A stretch of DNA of 64,000 nt from Dama dama (Eukaryota; Chordata; Mammalia; Artiodactyla; Cervidae). The translations under genes and the position numbers were made by a program. Where the stretch lies: contig NC_083692.1 of assembly GCF_033118175.1 (NCBI RefSeq), positions 90,004,501 through 90,068,500 of the forward strand, given 5' to 3'. The notes beneath the pieces were generated by a model. That model was not told where the DNA came from. It did no database searches and worked only from the letters and a program-made list of their open reading frames with translations. Below are positions 1 to 9,812 of this stretch, piece after piece (the first letter of the stretch is position 1; every line of letters begins with the position of its first letter).

Positions 1-740
1 AAAAAGTGTTGAAAAAAATTAGATGGTAAAGGACAACAAATAAACTACAGTAACAAATATGGTAGATATGAATCCAACTATATCAGCAATCACTTTGAAA
101 GTCAATGATCTAAATGACCAATAATTGATTGTAAGCTGGGTCAAAACAGCAGACTCAATCACACATTGTCTATAGGAAACTCACAGTGAGTGTAAAGACA
201 AACAGATGAGCCCAGGTGGGATGCATGAGACAAGTGCTCCGGCCTGGTGCACTGGGAAGACCCAGAGGAATCGGGTGGAGAGGGAGGTGGGAGGGGGGAT
301 CGGGATTGGGAATACATGTAAATCCATGGCTGATTCATATCAATGTATGACAAAACCCACTGGAAAAAAAAATAATAATAATAATAAAAAAAAATTAAAA
401 AAAAAGACAAACAGATGAAGGAATATCCATATATAAGCAGTAGTCAAGAGAAAACAGGAGTAACCTATTAATTTCACAGAGAACATGCTTCAGAGCAAGG
501 AACGGTATCAGGGATAAAGAGGGTATTAATAATGATAAAGGGATCAGTTATCAAGAAGACATAACAATCCTTCATGTGAATGAACCTAACAGTGGACAAA
601 CTGTGTGAAGGAGAAACTAATAGAATCGCAAAAGATGTAGGTAAATCCACTATCTGAGCTGGAGATTTCAACACCTGTCTATTAGAAACGGACAGATCAT
701 CAGGCAGAAAATCAGGAAGGACACTCAACTATAACATCTA
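1..740 (+). repeat. Old L1 ORF2 fragment (endonuclease region), interrupted
   Basis: Diverged L1 sequence in sense orientation. Bases 60-190 resemble the start of L1 ORF2 and 420-730 the endonuclease part. It continues after the CHR SINE at 1005-1165 and, much further into ORF2 (reverse-transcriptase region), at 1444-1600. No frame is open over any useful length, so this is a dead, ancient copy. A younger L1 tail is inserted at 210-402. Assignment rests on similarity to the better preserved L1 at 27-35 kb and on knowledge of mammalian L1; exact borders are approximate. Confidence 0.7.
210..402 (+). mobile_element. 5'-truncated L1_BT 3' UTR with poly-A and TSD
   Basis: A 190-bp L1 tail closely matching the 3' UTR of the full-length L1 at about 34.87-35.06 kb, ending in an A-rich tail with AAT repeats (370-402). 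The 16-base sequence AAAGACAAACAGATGA occurs immediately before (194-209) and after (403-418), a textbook target-site duplication. This shows L1-machinery insertion by target-primed reverse transcription. No coding capacity. Confidence 0.92.
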
Positions 741-1003
741 GGAACTTCCCTGGTGGTCCAGTGGTTAAGAGTCCGCCTTGCAGTGCAAAGGACAGGACTT
801 CAAACCCTGGTTCAGGAACTAAGATCCCACATGCCATGGAGCAACTAAGCCCATTGCCACACCTGCTGAAGCCACGTATTTTAGAGCCCGCACGTCACAA
901 CTGGAGAGTCTGTGAGCTGCAGCAAAAGATTCCACGTGATGCAATGAAGCTCCCGCATGCTGCACCTAAGACACAATACAGCCAAATAAATAAATATTTA
1001 AAA
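741..1003 (+). mobile_element. CHR-type tRNA-Glu-derived SINE
   Basis: Starts with the tRNA-like head CTTCCCTGGTGGTCCAGTGG and carries the CHR body (terms such as gagcaactaagcc and an A/T-rich end with aaataaataaat). Inserted into the old L1 endonuclease region, which resumes at about 1005. Such SINEs are non-coding, Pol III-type and mobilised by LINE enzymes. Confidence 0.85.
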
Positions 1004-1004
1004 A

Positions 1005-1166
1005 GTAACATTTATGAACTGGATACAATTCACATCTATGAATTATGGCAACAACAGAACACACATTATTCTCATGCTCACATGGAAGATTCACAAAGAT
1101 ATACCTTACCACATTCTGGGCCACAGACACACTTTAACAAATTTGAGACAAGAGAAATCGTATCAT
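1005..1166 (+). repeat. Old L1 ORF2 fragment (continuation)
   Basis: Continuation of the endonuclease-region L1 between two CHR SINEs. Codon-level resemblance to L1 ORF2 remains but the frame is lost. The arrangement L1-CHR-L1-CHR-L1 gives the order of insertion: L1 first, both SINEs later. Confidence 0.6.
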
Positions 1167-1443
1167 GAACTTCCCTGTTGGTACAGTGGATAAGAATCCA
1201 TGTGCCATTGCAGGGGACACAGGTTTGATCTCTGGTCCAGGAAGATTCCACGTGCCACAGAGCGACTAAGCCCACGCCCCACAACTGCTGAACCTGTGCT
1301 CTAGAGCCCGTCCTCCACAAGAAAAGCCACCTCAAAGGGAAGCCCATGCACCACAAATGTAGGGTAACCCCCGTTTGTCACAACTAGAGAAAAGCTCACA
1401 CAGCAGTGAAGGCCCAGCACAGCCAAGAGTAAATTCTAAAAAA
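1167..1443 (+). mobile_element. CHR-type tRNA-Glu-derived SINE
   Basis: Second CHR SINE in the same orientation as the one at 741. The tRNA-like head is at 1170-1230 and the CHR body runs to an A-rich end near 1440. It is visibly diverged from the first copy, so the two are independent insertions rather than a local duplication. Confidence 0.82.
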
Positions 1444-1600
1444 TGAAACTACAGACCAATCTCTCTCATGGACACAAACATGAAATATTGCTACATAAAA
1501 ATATTAGCAAATAGAACCCAACAATGTTTAAAAATAGTTATACACCACAATCAAGGGTGGTTTACTCCAAGTATGCAAAGTTGGTGCAACGTTTCTATTA
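1444..1600 (+). repeat. L1 ORF2 fragment (reverse transcriptase region)
   Basis: Resembles the L1 ORF2 stretch around the conserved polypeptide after the RT fingers (compare 32,490-32,640 in the full-length L1). Short and frame-broken. Confidence 0.6.
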
Positions 1601-2300
1601 ATTTTAATTTTAAAAAGAATAATAATCCTGGTTGATCTCATCTGGCTTTTAAATTTATCTTGTTAAGTAAAAAGTTAGAAAAAGCAATAACTCAAAAGTA
1701 TGGCCCAGTGATGTTCATTTCGGCTCCTGCTATGTCTGTGTCTCCCCCAGATTCAGGCGTTAGATCTTGATGCCCACGTGGTGGTGTTAGGAGGTGGCCC
1801 AGGGGAGACACTTCATTGTGAGAGTCGAGGCCTCAGGAATGGGGTCAGCGCTGTTCCAGAGGACCACGGAGCCCCTCTGCCTTTGTCCCTGTGAGGTCCA
1901 CCTGGATCTGGCCCTGACCCTGACCCCAACCACTCTTGGCCTTCAGCCTCCAGAATGGTCTATTATTTACAAACCTCCATGACTGTGGTCTTTTGTTACA
2001 GTAGCCCAAAGGGACCAAGGCCCTCCACTCACTCTGCTTCCATGAAAAAGGGTCTGTGTGTGTGTTCTGTGCATAGGTTGTGTGTGTGTTGTGTATGTGT
2101 CTGTGAGTGTTGTGCAGAATAAGGCCACTGACTCTCACATTTTACAGGGATGAGCCCTAGTAGCTGATCAGACAAGCAGGGTTTCCTCCGTCCAAGCTCT
2201 TTGCTCCAGACCACCTCTCATTGTCATGAGGGTGATACTCTCTCATCCATTCAACAATTTAAATTATTTGTTGCATGCTCGGAGACGTGGTAGGGACTGA
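1601..2300. other. Unassigned interspersed-repeat-like sequence with a GT-rich tract
   Basis: Bases 1730-2020 have the look of an old LTR or DNA-transposon remnant (phrases such as cagcctccagaatgg followed by tattttgttacagtagccc occur in several mammalian repeats), but I cannot name the family. Bases 2058-2115 are GT-rich simple sequence. No credible coding frame. Confidence 0.35.
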
Positions 2301-3520
2301 AGGTCTGATACTCCAAGTTGGGTGGCCCGTGGTTGTGGTTGTGGTCCTCCTGCTGGGGCCCTGGGCTCTGGGGACTGTCTGATGTAGGCGTGTTCTCCAC
2401 GTTGTCACATCTCCCACAAGAGACCATCACAAAGGAGCTAGTGATGAAGCTTGCTTTGTCTTTCATGATCTCTCTTTTTCTTCAGGATCTCGAGCAAATG
2501 TTCAGGTGCCCTGGGTTTGAGAAGCAGATTAAATCATTCACATTCATGCTCAGGAGCTTCCATGTAAAAGCCAGTCTGATGGATCTGAGGGTTTGTTTTC
2601 TTTCTACATGAAATTCTGTGGCCATGCACTCTAGTTCTCTAGGTGAAACTTGCTTGCCCATGCTCCGTGATGGTAGCGTGATGACTAACTTACTCAGAGA
2701 CGTGAGATTTAAGCAAAGGAACAGCGTTGAACTTGGGTTTACAGGAAGTTCTAAAGCTCCGTGTGCCCAAAGGAACAGAGTTACAGCATACTGCTCGTTG
2801 CCCTGAGGAGTGAGCCTTCCACTCTTTCGGACGTAGAACAACCAATGTCCTTTTCATGCAATCACGAACTATGGGAGAAAAAAGATATGCTGCTTTCTCA
2901 CGTCCTCAAATTATTGAAATTATCTGATAAAGGAAGACACTAATTTAAAATACCATACCATACCTGGATCTAGTCAGCAATTTTCCAATTAAAAATCCCA
3001 TGACAACTAGCAAATTTGCCTGTTTCATTGGTTGGACAAATGTTTTAATTTATTGTTCTGTGCCCTGTCTTAGATTTACAGTGATACATATTAGCAAACT
3101 AATGTTAGTTATCTGCATGTCTGTATAACTGCTGCTATATATGTAAATCCCACCTACATGACATTTTAAAAATGTATTAAATAGCCTCCCCCAGCATTAA
3201 CACTGTTGGAGAAATCTAATTCTGAGATTATCATCATTGAAATGCCATTAAACATTTAATACTCTCTCCCTGAGATTGACAAAAGAGTTCAACAACGTTT
3301 GCATCAGAGCTTCTTCAGTTCCTTGTTTTTCATAATTTTACATTTAATACCATCTTTCCATTTTATCTAAAATAAATATGTTGCTAGAAATTCTCATTTG
3401 GTGAGAATTAAGAACCTTTCAAAACATCATGCTACTTTCTTCCTCTCTGATATCAATCACTTTTATGAATGAAAGACACAAATAGATACAAAGATACATA
3501 AAGATCCCTGACTTGTGTCC
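2301..3520. other. No recognisable gene or repeat
   Basis: Roughly 1.2 kb of mixed, then AT-rich sequence. Frames up to about 119 codons exist near 2482-2841 on the minus strand but show no family resemblance, no signal sequence and no biased codon use. I see nothing I can support here. Confidence 0.5.
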
Positions 3521-3524
3521 TAGC

Positions 3525-3660
3525 TACAAGAATGGTTGGACGATGGCCACTCTGACTGGTGTGAGGTGGTACTTCATTGTGATTTTGATTTGCATTTCTA
3601 GTAATTAGTGATGCTGAGCATCTTACAATGTGCCTATTATCCATCTATTCATTTGGGGCA
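3525..3660 (-). repeat. L1 ORF2 3'-end fragment
   Basis: Antisense copy of the L1 stretch encoding the ORF2 C-terminal region (compare with the sense version around 34,150-34,270). Short and not coding. Confidence 0.75.
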
Positions 3661-3669
3661 AGCATGAAT

Positions 3670-4235
3670 GTGGTTTTGAACTGTGAGTTTTAAATTATTA
3701 TAAAGGCTCAAACATATCTTTATTAATCAAAATAGGAACCGTTAGAATCAACACATTTTTGCCAATGAGAAATAAGTTTGTTTATTCCTGTAGCAAAGAA
3801 AAATCCATGCTTTGGGATATGTCGAACTCTTGGGCAGCTTTTCTTGCATCCTGCTGGTTGTGGAAGCGCTTTCCCTGCAAAAACTCATCAAGATGCTTGA
3901 ACAAGTGGTAGTTGGTTGGCAAGAAGCCAGGTGAATATGGTAGATGAGGCAAAACATCATAGCCCAATTTGTTCAACTTTTGAAGTGTTAGTTGTGTGAC
4001 GTGCCGTCATGGAGAAGACTGGACCCTTTCGTGGACCAGTGCTGGCTGCAAGCCTTGGAGTTTTCGTTGCATCTCATTGATTTGCTGAGCATACTCCTCA
4101 GACATAACAGTTCAGAAAGCTGTAGTGGATCAGTGCGGGCAGCAGACCACCAAACATTTACCATGACAGTTTTTTCTTGCAAGGGTGGCTTTGGAGCTTC
4201 TCCTCAGTCCACCCACTGAGCTGGTCTTCAACAGC
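3670..4235 (-). pseudogene. Mariner transposase remnant
   Basis: Minus-strand frames at 3748-3990 and 3988-4182 together resemble the C-terminal half of a mariner (Tc1/mariner) transposase. The WWSAA segment is followed by LLHDG (second catalytic Asp of the DDD triad) and then HLPYSPGFLPTNYHLF. In active relatives an Asp follows the PYSP motif; here that residue is Gly, so the catalytic triad is broken. The frame is also interrupted between the two pieces. A dead cut-and-paste DNA transposon. Confidence 0.8.
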
Positions 4236-4540
4236 TCATATTTTTGAAAATGTACATATTAAATAATTTCATTGAGATTTTTGATATTATAAGTCCATCT
4301 GGGCAAAGTGTATGCTATATCACACACACTCTCGCCAACTGACTACCACTTGCTCAAGCATCTTGATGACTTTCTGCAGGGAAAATGCTTTCACAACCAG
4401 CTGGATGCAAAAAAGTCTGTCCAAGAGTTCGTCATATCCTGAATATGTGTTACTGTTGCATTACCTGAAGAGAGAAGTTACATTTTTAAAGGCTCTCATT
4501 TGAGGTTCAGTAGAGAAGAAAGGCTAAACCCTTTTGTTAA
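4236..4540 (+). pseudogene. Second mariner transposase fragment, opposite orientation
   Basis: Plus-strand sequence at about 4320-4460 is a second copy of the mariner segment after the third catalytic position: it matches the reverse complement of 3830-3920 closely (both carry the sense words ctaccacttg and catcttgatg). It is shorter and has lost the region around the catalytic residues. The two fragments sit tail to tail. Confidence 0.7.
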
Positions 4541-5632
4541 GTAACCATTACAGAATAAATGGAATACAATAACATTTACAGAGCCTTAGCTTCCATCAAG
4601 GAGAAAGAAAAGGAGTAAAACAAGGCAGGTAAAGCATCGTCTCCTTTACCTCAGATCCCCAGACACATCAGCGGGAATGGGAACAACTGTCTTGCAGTGC
4701 TGTGATGTAGGGAGCAAAGCCTTCCTCCTCGGGTCAGAGGGACACCGTGTCTCAGAGGCGACCGAGAATGTACAAATGAGAGATGAAGCATTTCAGCATC
4801 AGGACCAGAGAAGACAGAGATGCGCTGGGCAATCCCAGTCCATAAAAGGGCTATGAAATGGACTTCACTGTTTATGTTCATTCCAACTTGGCCAATTCTT
4901 TCTGTATTTTCTTAGAGTTTCCATAGAGACAGTCTCACAAAATGATCCTCTTCTAAGCCACAGAGAAACAACACAGACAAGAGAACAAGGAAACAAAGAG
5001 AAGACAGGATTTAATTTAAACTTATAATGATGGGAAATGGAAAAGAAATCCTTTTCGTTTGCTGGTGTGCTTACTCGGAAAGGCAGTAATTTTGCTAAAC
5101 AGACTTTTCTGATAGTGCTCAGGAATGGCCTTACATTTATTATTCTCCTGCAAGCCTCGAATAATGGAATTCTGTCGAATGAAAAGTCTGGGGAGAGCTA
5201 TCTAAATGGTGTTTTACAGGGAAACATTGATTTCCACCCCCCTCCCCCAAGTAATCTCTTTTAAAAATTATCAAAGTTATACACATATGGGAGAAAATTC
5301 ATTACTTACTGCATAGCAAACAGAAAGTTTTAATCATTTTCTGTGATTCCACTACCCAGAGAAAACTGCCACTAATGATATTTCTGATTAGTGTGTGTGT
5401 AGATACACACAGTTCCTTGTTCTCTCTTCATAGCATTCCACTACGTTAACTTCCTGCTTTGAGGCATGTGCATTGCTGTGTTTTTTAAGAAATGATTTTA
5501 AACTATTATGCAAGCAAAGCTTTAAGTATAAAACTGAAATGATACACTCATTACTTGCTTCTAAAGAATTCCAACTACTGGACTTGTTTGCGTGTATGGC
5601 TCCCATAAAATTCGCTTGTGTATAAATTATGT
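4541..5632. other. No recognisable gene or repeat
   Basis: About 1.1 kb with only short chance frames (up to 76 codons). No repeat family recognised with confidence and no conserved motif seen. Confidence 0.5.
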
Positions 5633-5633
5633 C

Positions 5634-5890
5634 ATGAGTTTCCTTGGTGGTCCGGTGGTGGAGAGCCTGCCTGCCAGCGCAGGGGACATGGGTTTGATCC
5701 CTGGTCCAGGAAGATCCTACATGCCGTGGAGTCATTAGCCTGCCCCCTAGAGGCCGTGTTCTGCAGTGAGAGAAGCTGCTGCAATGAGAAGTCCACACGC
5801 CGGGGCTAGAGAGCCGTCTCCACTTGCCCCAGCCAGAGGAGAGCCTGAGCAGCAACGAAGACCCAGCAGAGCCAAACGTAAATAGCAAAT
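5634..5890 (+). mobile_element. CHR-type tRNA-Glu-derived SINE
   Basis: tRNA-like head (TTTCCTTGGTGGTCCGGTGG) followed by the CHR body ending with acccagcagagcc and an A-rich tail. Non-coding. Confidence 0.82.
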
Positions 5891-6009
5891 TCATTACTTA
5901 AAAATGAACGACTTCATTTGATTCTTAAAACTGTCCTGTGACCTGGGTAAGCCCACTCTGACCATGGTTAAAAGTTTAGTATATGGATGAGTCAACTGAA
6001 ACTGTTTAA

Positions 6010-6065
6010 TGGAAACGCAAAGAGTCAGACATGACTGAGAGCCTGAACTGAACTGAACTGGACTG
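6010..6065 (+). repeat. BOV-A2/Bov-tA tail remnant
   Basis: Contains aaagagtcagacatgactga followed by three gaact repeats, the typical 3' end shared by BovB and BOV-A SINEs. Only the tail is present. Confidence 0.7.
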
Positions 6066-6194
6066 AATGGAAAGCCACACTTGAACTGAGCTGTATCTCC
6101 ATAGATTCTGCGTGATTTTTACAACAGCAAATGGCAGAGATACTCATGGTATATCAAAGTGTTGTCGAGCGTAGCAGGTGTCAGAAATTGACAA

Positions 6195-6393
6195 AGTGAA
6201 AGTAAAAGTCGCTCAGTCGTGTCCGATTCTTTGCAACCCCATGGACTATACAGCCCATGGAATTCTCCAGGCCAGAATACTGGAGTGGGTAGCCGTTCCC
6301 TTCTCCAGGAGATCTTCCCAACCTAGGGATCAAACCCAGGTCTCCTGCATTGCAGGCAGATTCTTTACCAGCTGAGCCACCAGGGAAGCCCAA
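6195..6393 (-). mobile_element. Bov-tA SINE
   Basis: Full Bov-tA in antisense: BovB-derived part first (gtcgctcagtcgtgtccgat), then the tRNA-Glu-derived head ending gagccaccagggaagccc. Non-coding; spread by BovB enzymes. Confidence 0.93.
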
Positions 6394-6779
6394 TAAATTG
6401 ACAAACTCCATGTAAATGACCGTGTGCTGACGTGCCGAGAGTGGTGTGGCTGGGTTTAATACAGGTGCTCAGGCTTGGTTCCTGGAGAGGCTCCTGGAAC
6501 TGTTTTTTTTTTGTTGTTGTTGTTGTTTTTAACAAAAGCCACCATGCAGAGCCGCTTTAAACTATCACAATTTTGCCTTCCCTGCTGTCCCATTTTCCAG
6601 TTACTTCTGCTGATTACATGCCCCTTCCCCTCCAGAGCAGTCTGTCTCCAGCCACTGGGCAAGGAGCAGAAGCACGAGGAGCTGACTGTGCTCAGCTAGT
6701 CAAACTCTGTGCGCGGCTCCCATGGCCTTTTCTCCTGAAGTAAAGTGGTGGCTCAGGGTACTGATGAGCCTATTTGCAG
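6394..6779. other. Unassigned sequence with poly-T/GTT tract
   Basis: Short unassigned stretch; 6502-6530 is a T-rich tract with GTT repeats. No gene seen. Confidence 0.5.
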
Positions 6780-6788
6780 GGCATCCCT

Positions 6789-7104
6789 GGAGACGCAGAC
6801 CTAGAGAGCAGACTTGGGGGCCCAGTGGGGGAGGAGAAGGTGGGACGAGTTGCGAGCAGCGTTGATGTATACACACCACCACGTGTAAAACAGACAGCCA
6901 GCGGGCAGCGGCTGCCCTGCCCAGGGAGCCCAGCTCTGTGCTCTGAGATGACTTGGGGGGTGGGGTGGGGAGGACGGAGGCTCAGTGGGAGAGGATATCT
7001 GTACACCTTAGCTGATTCTCTTCACTGTACAGCAGAAACCAACGCAACATTGTAAAGCAGCTATACCCCAATAAAAAAGATAATGTATGTAAAAAAAAAA
7101 AAAA
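6789..7104 (+). mobile_element. 5'-truncated L1 3' UTR with poly-A and TSD
   Basis: L1 3' UTR ending with aacattgtaaagcagctata, the AATAAA signal and a 14-base A tract. GGCATCCCT occurs directly before (6780-6788) and after (7105-7113), a target-site duplication. This proves a discrete insertion. Confidence 0.9.
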
Positions 7105-7214
7105 GGCATCCCTCTGGAACTGCCGTGTACCTCAAACAAAATAAGCAATAAAGTACATTTTAATAATCTTCAAAAGAAAACAACGTTAAATATTTCAATT
7201 CTAATTTTGATGGT

Positions 7215-7342
7215 GGTGGTGGTGTAGTCGCTCAGTCGTGTCCGACTCTTGCGACCCCATGGGCTATAGCCCGCCAGGCTCCTGTCCCTGGGATTCTCCA
7301 GGCAAGAATACTGGAGTGGGTTGCTATTTCCTTCTCCAATTA
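7215..7342 (-). mobile_element. BOV-A2-type SINE fragment
   Basis: Antisense BOV-A unit: gtagtcgctcagtcgtgtcc through ctggagtgggttgctatttcc. It is the BovB-tail-derived monomer without the tRNA head. Confidence 0.88.
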
Positions 7343-7423
7343 ACCCAACCCAAACTACTACACTGAATATCAATATATCACTTAAATACATAAAACTTAT
7401 ACATACAAAATCCTACTCAACCT

Positions 7424-7678
7424 GGTGATGTAGCTTAATAATTAAAGTGAAGCCCTGGATGTAAATACCTGGGTGGATTTAATAACCCCATAAACACACA
7501 AGTTCCAGTCTACTAATGTCTAATATTGATACAGTTACACATGTAATTATCAGCATCTGGCAAGAAAGGTCTCTAAACATAGAAGATTAAAAGGATCGGA
7601 CACCAGGTGCACAAACACTATGCCTGTGTAACCCTGCCCCGTGGGAAACGGCAGGGATGGAAGGTCAGCCCCGTAAGA
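7424..7678 (+). pseudogene. NUMT: mitochondrial tRNA-Phe and 5' 12S rRNA
   Basis: Bases 7424-7490 correspond to mitochondrial tRNA-Phe (gatgtagcttaa start) and are followed by the beginning of 12S rRNA (cataaacacacaagttcc, then ttacacatgtaattatcagc). Orientation is rRNA-sense. Many substitutions and small indels show a long-dead nuclear copy. Sequence just upstream (7345-7423) may be the end of the mitochondrial control region, but this is uncertain. The NUMT is interrupted by a Bov-tA at 7679. Confidence 0.85.
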
Positions 7679-7885
7679 GGAGGCTCAGCAGGTAGAGACT
7701 CCCCATGCAATGCAGGAAACACGGGAGATGCAGGGTCCATCCCTGGGTGGGGAAGATCCCCTGGAGGAACCCACTCCAGTGTTCTTGCCTGGAGAGTCCC
7801 ATGGACAGAGGAGCCTGGTGGGCTACAGTCCATGGGGTCGCAAGGAGTCGGACCCGACTGAGTGCCCAGGCACACAGGAGAGGAA
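7679..7885 (+). mobile_element. Bov-tA SINE inside NUMT
   Basis: Sense Bov-tA: degraded tRNA head (ggctcagcaggtagagac), then gaagatcccctggaggaacc and cagtccatggggtcgcaagg. It splits the 12S rRNA part of the NUMT. Confidence 0.92.
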
Positions 7886-8124
7886 GTCTGAGTGAGTCCT
7901 AGTAACTAATCAGGGTTGGCCCGTTGTAAGTCAGCTACTGTGGTCCTAAGATTAACTCATAGCAGTAGAAATCCAGTGTAAAGCATGTTAAGGATTACCT
8001 CAAAACAAAGTTAAGTTCTAGTGAAGCCGTAAAAATCCATAGCTAAAAGAAAATAAACTACGAAATAAAATTAACACTGTGTAGGTTACCTATGAAAGTT
8101 AAGAGAATCTTAAGAGTTCTCAAC
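7886..8124 (+). pseudogene. NUMT: middle of mitochondrial 12S rRNA
   Basis: Continuation of the 12S copy; recognisable around 7930-8095 (gtggtcctaagattaactca and ccgtaaaaatccatagctaa correspond to conserved 12S segments). Diverged and non-functional. Confidence 0.75.
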
Positions 8125-8345
8125 ACAAAGAAAAAAATACCTTTTATATTTATTTAATGTTGTATTTATATAAGATTGGATGTTCAATAATTTTTTGTGA
8201 TAATCATTTCATCATGTATGTAAGTCAACTTATTACAGTGTATATTTTAAAATTATACAGTCTCTATATGTCAATTACATATCAGTAAAAGTGGAAAACA
8301 AGTTTTTAAATTAAAAAGTAAAATAATAAAAAAATATAAATAAAT
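8125..8345 (+). mobile_element. L1 3'-end insertion inside NUMT
   Basis: AT-rich block with the feel of an L1M-type tail (ataatcatttcatcatgtat, then tatgtcaattacatatcagt) ending in an A/AAT-rich tail at 8310-8345. It interrupts 12S, which resumes at about 8346. Confidence 0.65.
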
Positions 8346-9290
8346 AAGCTATGAAGCTGACTTTAACACTTCTGATGATACCACAACAAAGATCCACACT
8401 GGGATTAGATATCCCTCTATGCTTAGCACTACATTCACATAATTATAACAACAAAATTATTCACCAGAATAGGATGAGCATCAGCCTAAATGTCAGAGAA
8501 CTTGACAGTGATTCACATTCCTCTAGAGAAGCCTGTTTGATAATCGACAGGTTCTGGTAAACCCCATCCTCGGAGAACCCTGGTGAGGAACAGCAGAAAG
8601 CTTAATTACCACAATTGTCAGATGTTCGGTCAAGGCATAGCCCATGGGAGGGGAAGACATAGGCTACATTTTGTACCTCAGAAATATAACTTATACAAGT
8701 TTGTAGGAAATAAAAAACCAAAGGAGAATTTAGTGGTAAATAGAGAGCTTGACTGAGTCATGAAGCACACACAGTCACCCCCTCCAATATCAGTAACTTC
8801 ATAACCCATTAATAAGCTCCTAACATACAAGAGGAGATAAGTCCTGACAAGATGAGCATCCTGGAAAGTGTGCTTGGATGGATCGAAGTGAAGCCTACAG
8901 GAGATTTTAAACCTCAGAACACTGTGCTAAAACCAGACCAAACTTCCCGCCAGATTCAACTCTCATAAATAAATAAAAGACTCACTTAGCATCTATGTGT
9001 AGAAGATGGAAATTTAAAGCTGGTGCTACAAGGTACCATAAAGGATGATGAAAGAAGTTAAATATCCTGGAGCCAGAGGAGCTGCTTATGGACAGTTTAC
9101 AAGAACAAACTCATCCTACGATTTATGAGTAGAGCCAATAAGCCTTATAAGCCTGGTGATAGCTGGTTGTCCAGAAAAGAACTTTAGTTCAACTTTAAAT
9201 ATTACTGAAAAACATAACTTTTAACATAACTTTCAGTGTTATTTTAAAAGATGTGTTTTTAGATACAGAATTTTAGTTACAGGGTACAAA
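8346..9290 (+). pseudogene. NUMT: 12S rRNA 3' part, tRNA-Val remnant, 16S rRNA 5' part
   Basis: Strongly recognisable conserved rRNA blocks: actgggattagatatccctc (about 8399), the gaagcctgtttgataatcga block (8528), gaggagataagtc (8831) and tggaaagtgtgcttggatg (8862) near the 12S end. A shortened tRNA-Val follows (8882-8925), then 16S sequence including cctggtgatagctggttgtc (9151). Gene order is as in vertebrate mtDNA, so this is one continuous mtDNA piece. It lacks any functional role in the nucleus. Confidence 0.93.
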
Positions 9291-9298
9291 TGTTTCTG

Positions 9299-9535
9299 GG
9301 CTTCCCTGGTAGCTCAGTGGTAAAGAATCACCTGCCAATGCAGGGGACTCGAAGATCCCTGGGTCAGGAAGATCCCCTGGAGGAGGGCATGGCTACCCAC
9401 TCCAGTGTTCTTGCCTGGAGAATCTCCACGGTCAGAGGAGCCTGGTGGACTAGGACAGGCCAAAGCCTGTTGGGCCATGAGTCCATGGGGTCACAAAGAG
9501 TGGGACATGACTAGACAGCTAAACAACAACAACAA
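9299..9535 (+). mobile_element. Bov-tA SINE
   Basis: Complete sense Bov-tA beginning gcttccctggtagctcagtgg and ending in the gactagacagctaaacaacaac tail. Lies inside the 16S part of the NUMT. Confidence 0.94.
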
Positions 9536-9547
9536 ATGTCTACAGAG

Positions 9548-9682
9548 AATAGTGAAGTGAAAGTGAAGTCGCTCAGTCATGTCCAACTCTTTGCGACCCC
9601 ATGGACTACAGCCAACCAGGCTCCTCTGTCCATGGGATTTTCCAGGCAAGAATACTGGAGTAGGTTGCCATTTCCTTCTCCA
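9548..9682 (-). mobile_element. BOV-A2-type SINE fragment
   Basis: Antisense BOV-A monomer (gtcgctcagtcatgtccaac through gccatttccttctcc), abutting the sense Bov-tA, so the two SINEs form an inverted pair. Confidence 0.9.
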
Positions 9683-9689
9683 TAAGCAT

Positions 9690-9812
9690 ATACAATACCA
9701 CAGTTAGTTTAAAAGCAGTCATCAGTTAAGAAAGCATTCAAAGTCAACCACACAATCACCTAAATACCAATAATTAATACATCAACTATTAATTAATACC
9801 AAATTTATTAAT
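9690..9812 (+). pseudogene. NUMT: 16S rRNA segment before BovB
   Basis: 16S continues after the SINE pair: tagtttaaaagcagtcatca and ttaagaaagcattcaaagtc match conserved 16S blocks. It breaks at the BovB insertion; AATTTATTAAT (9802-9812) recurs on the other side. Confidence 0.85.

Noticed and set aside
2482..2841. 119-codon minus-strand frame
   Set aside because: No homology or motif recognised; the length is within chance for 64 kb of six-frame translation.
5388..5894. 168-codon minus-strand frame
   Set aside because: Its first third is the antisense of a CHR SINE (5,634-5,890) and the remainder has no recognisable similarity. Chance frame.
8346..9290. Genuine rRNA genes
   Set aside because: Order and sequence are those of mitochondrial 12S/16S with many substitutions and inserted repeats, in a nuclear context. 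It is a NUMT.
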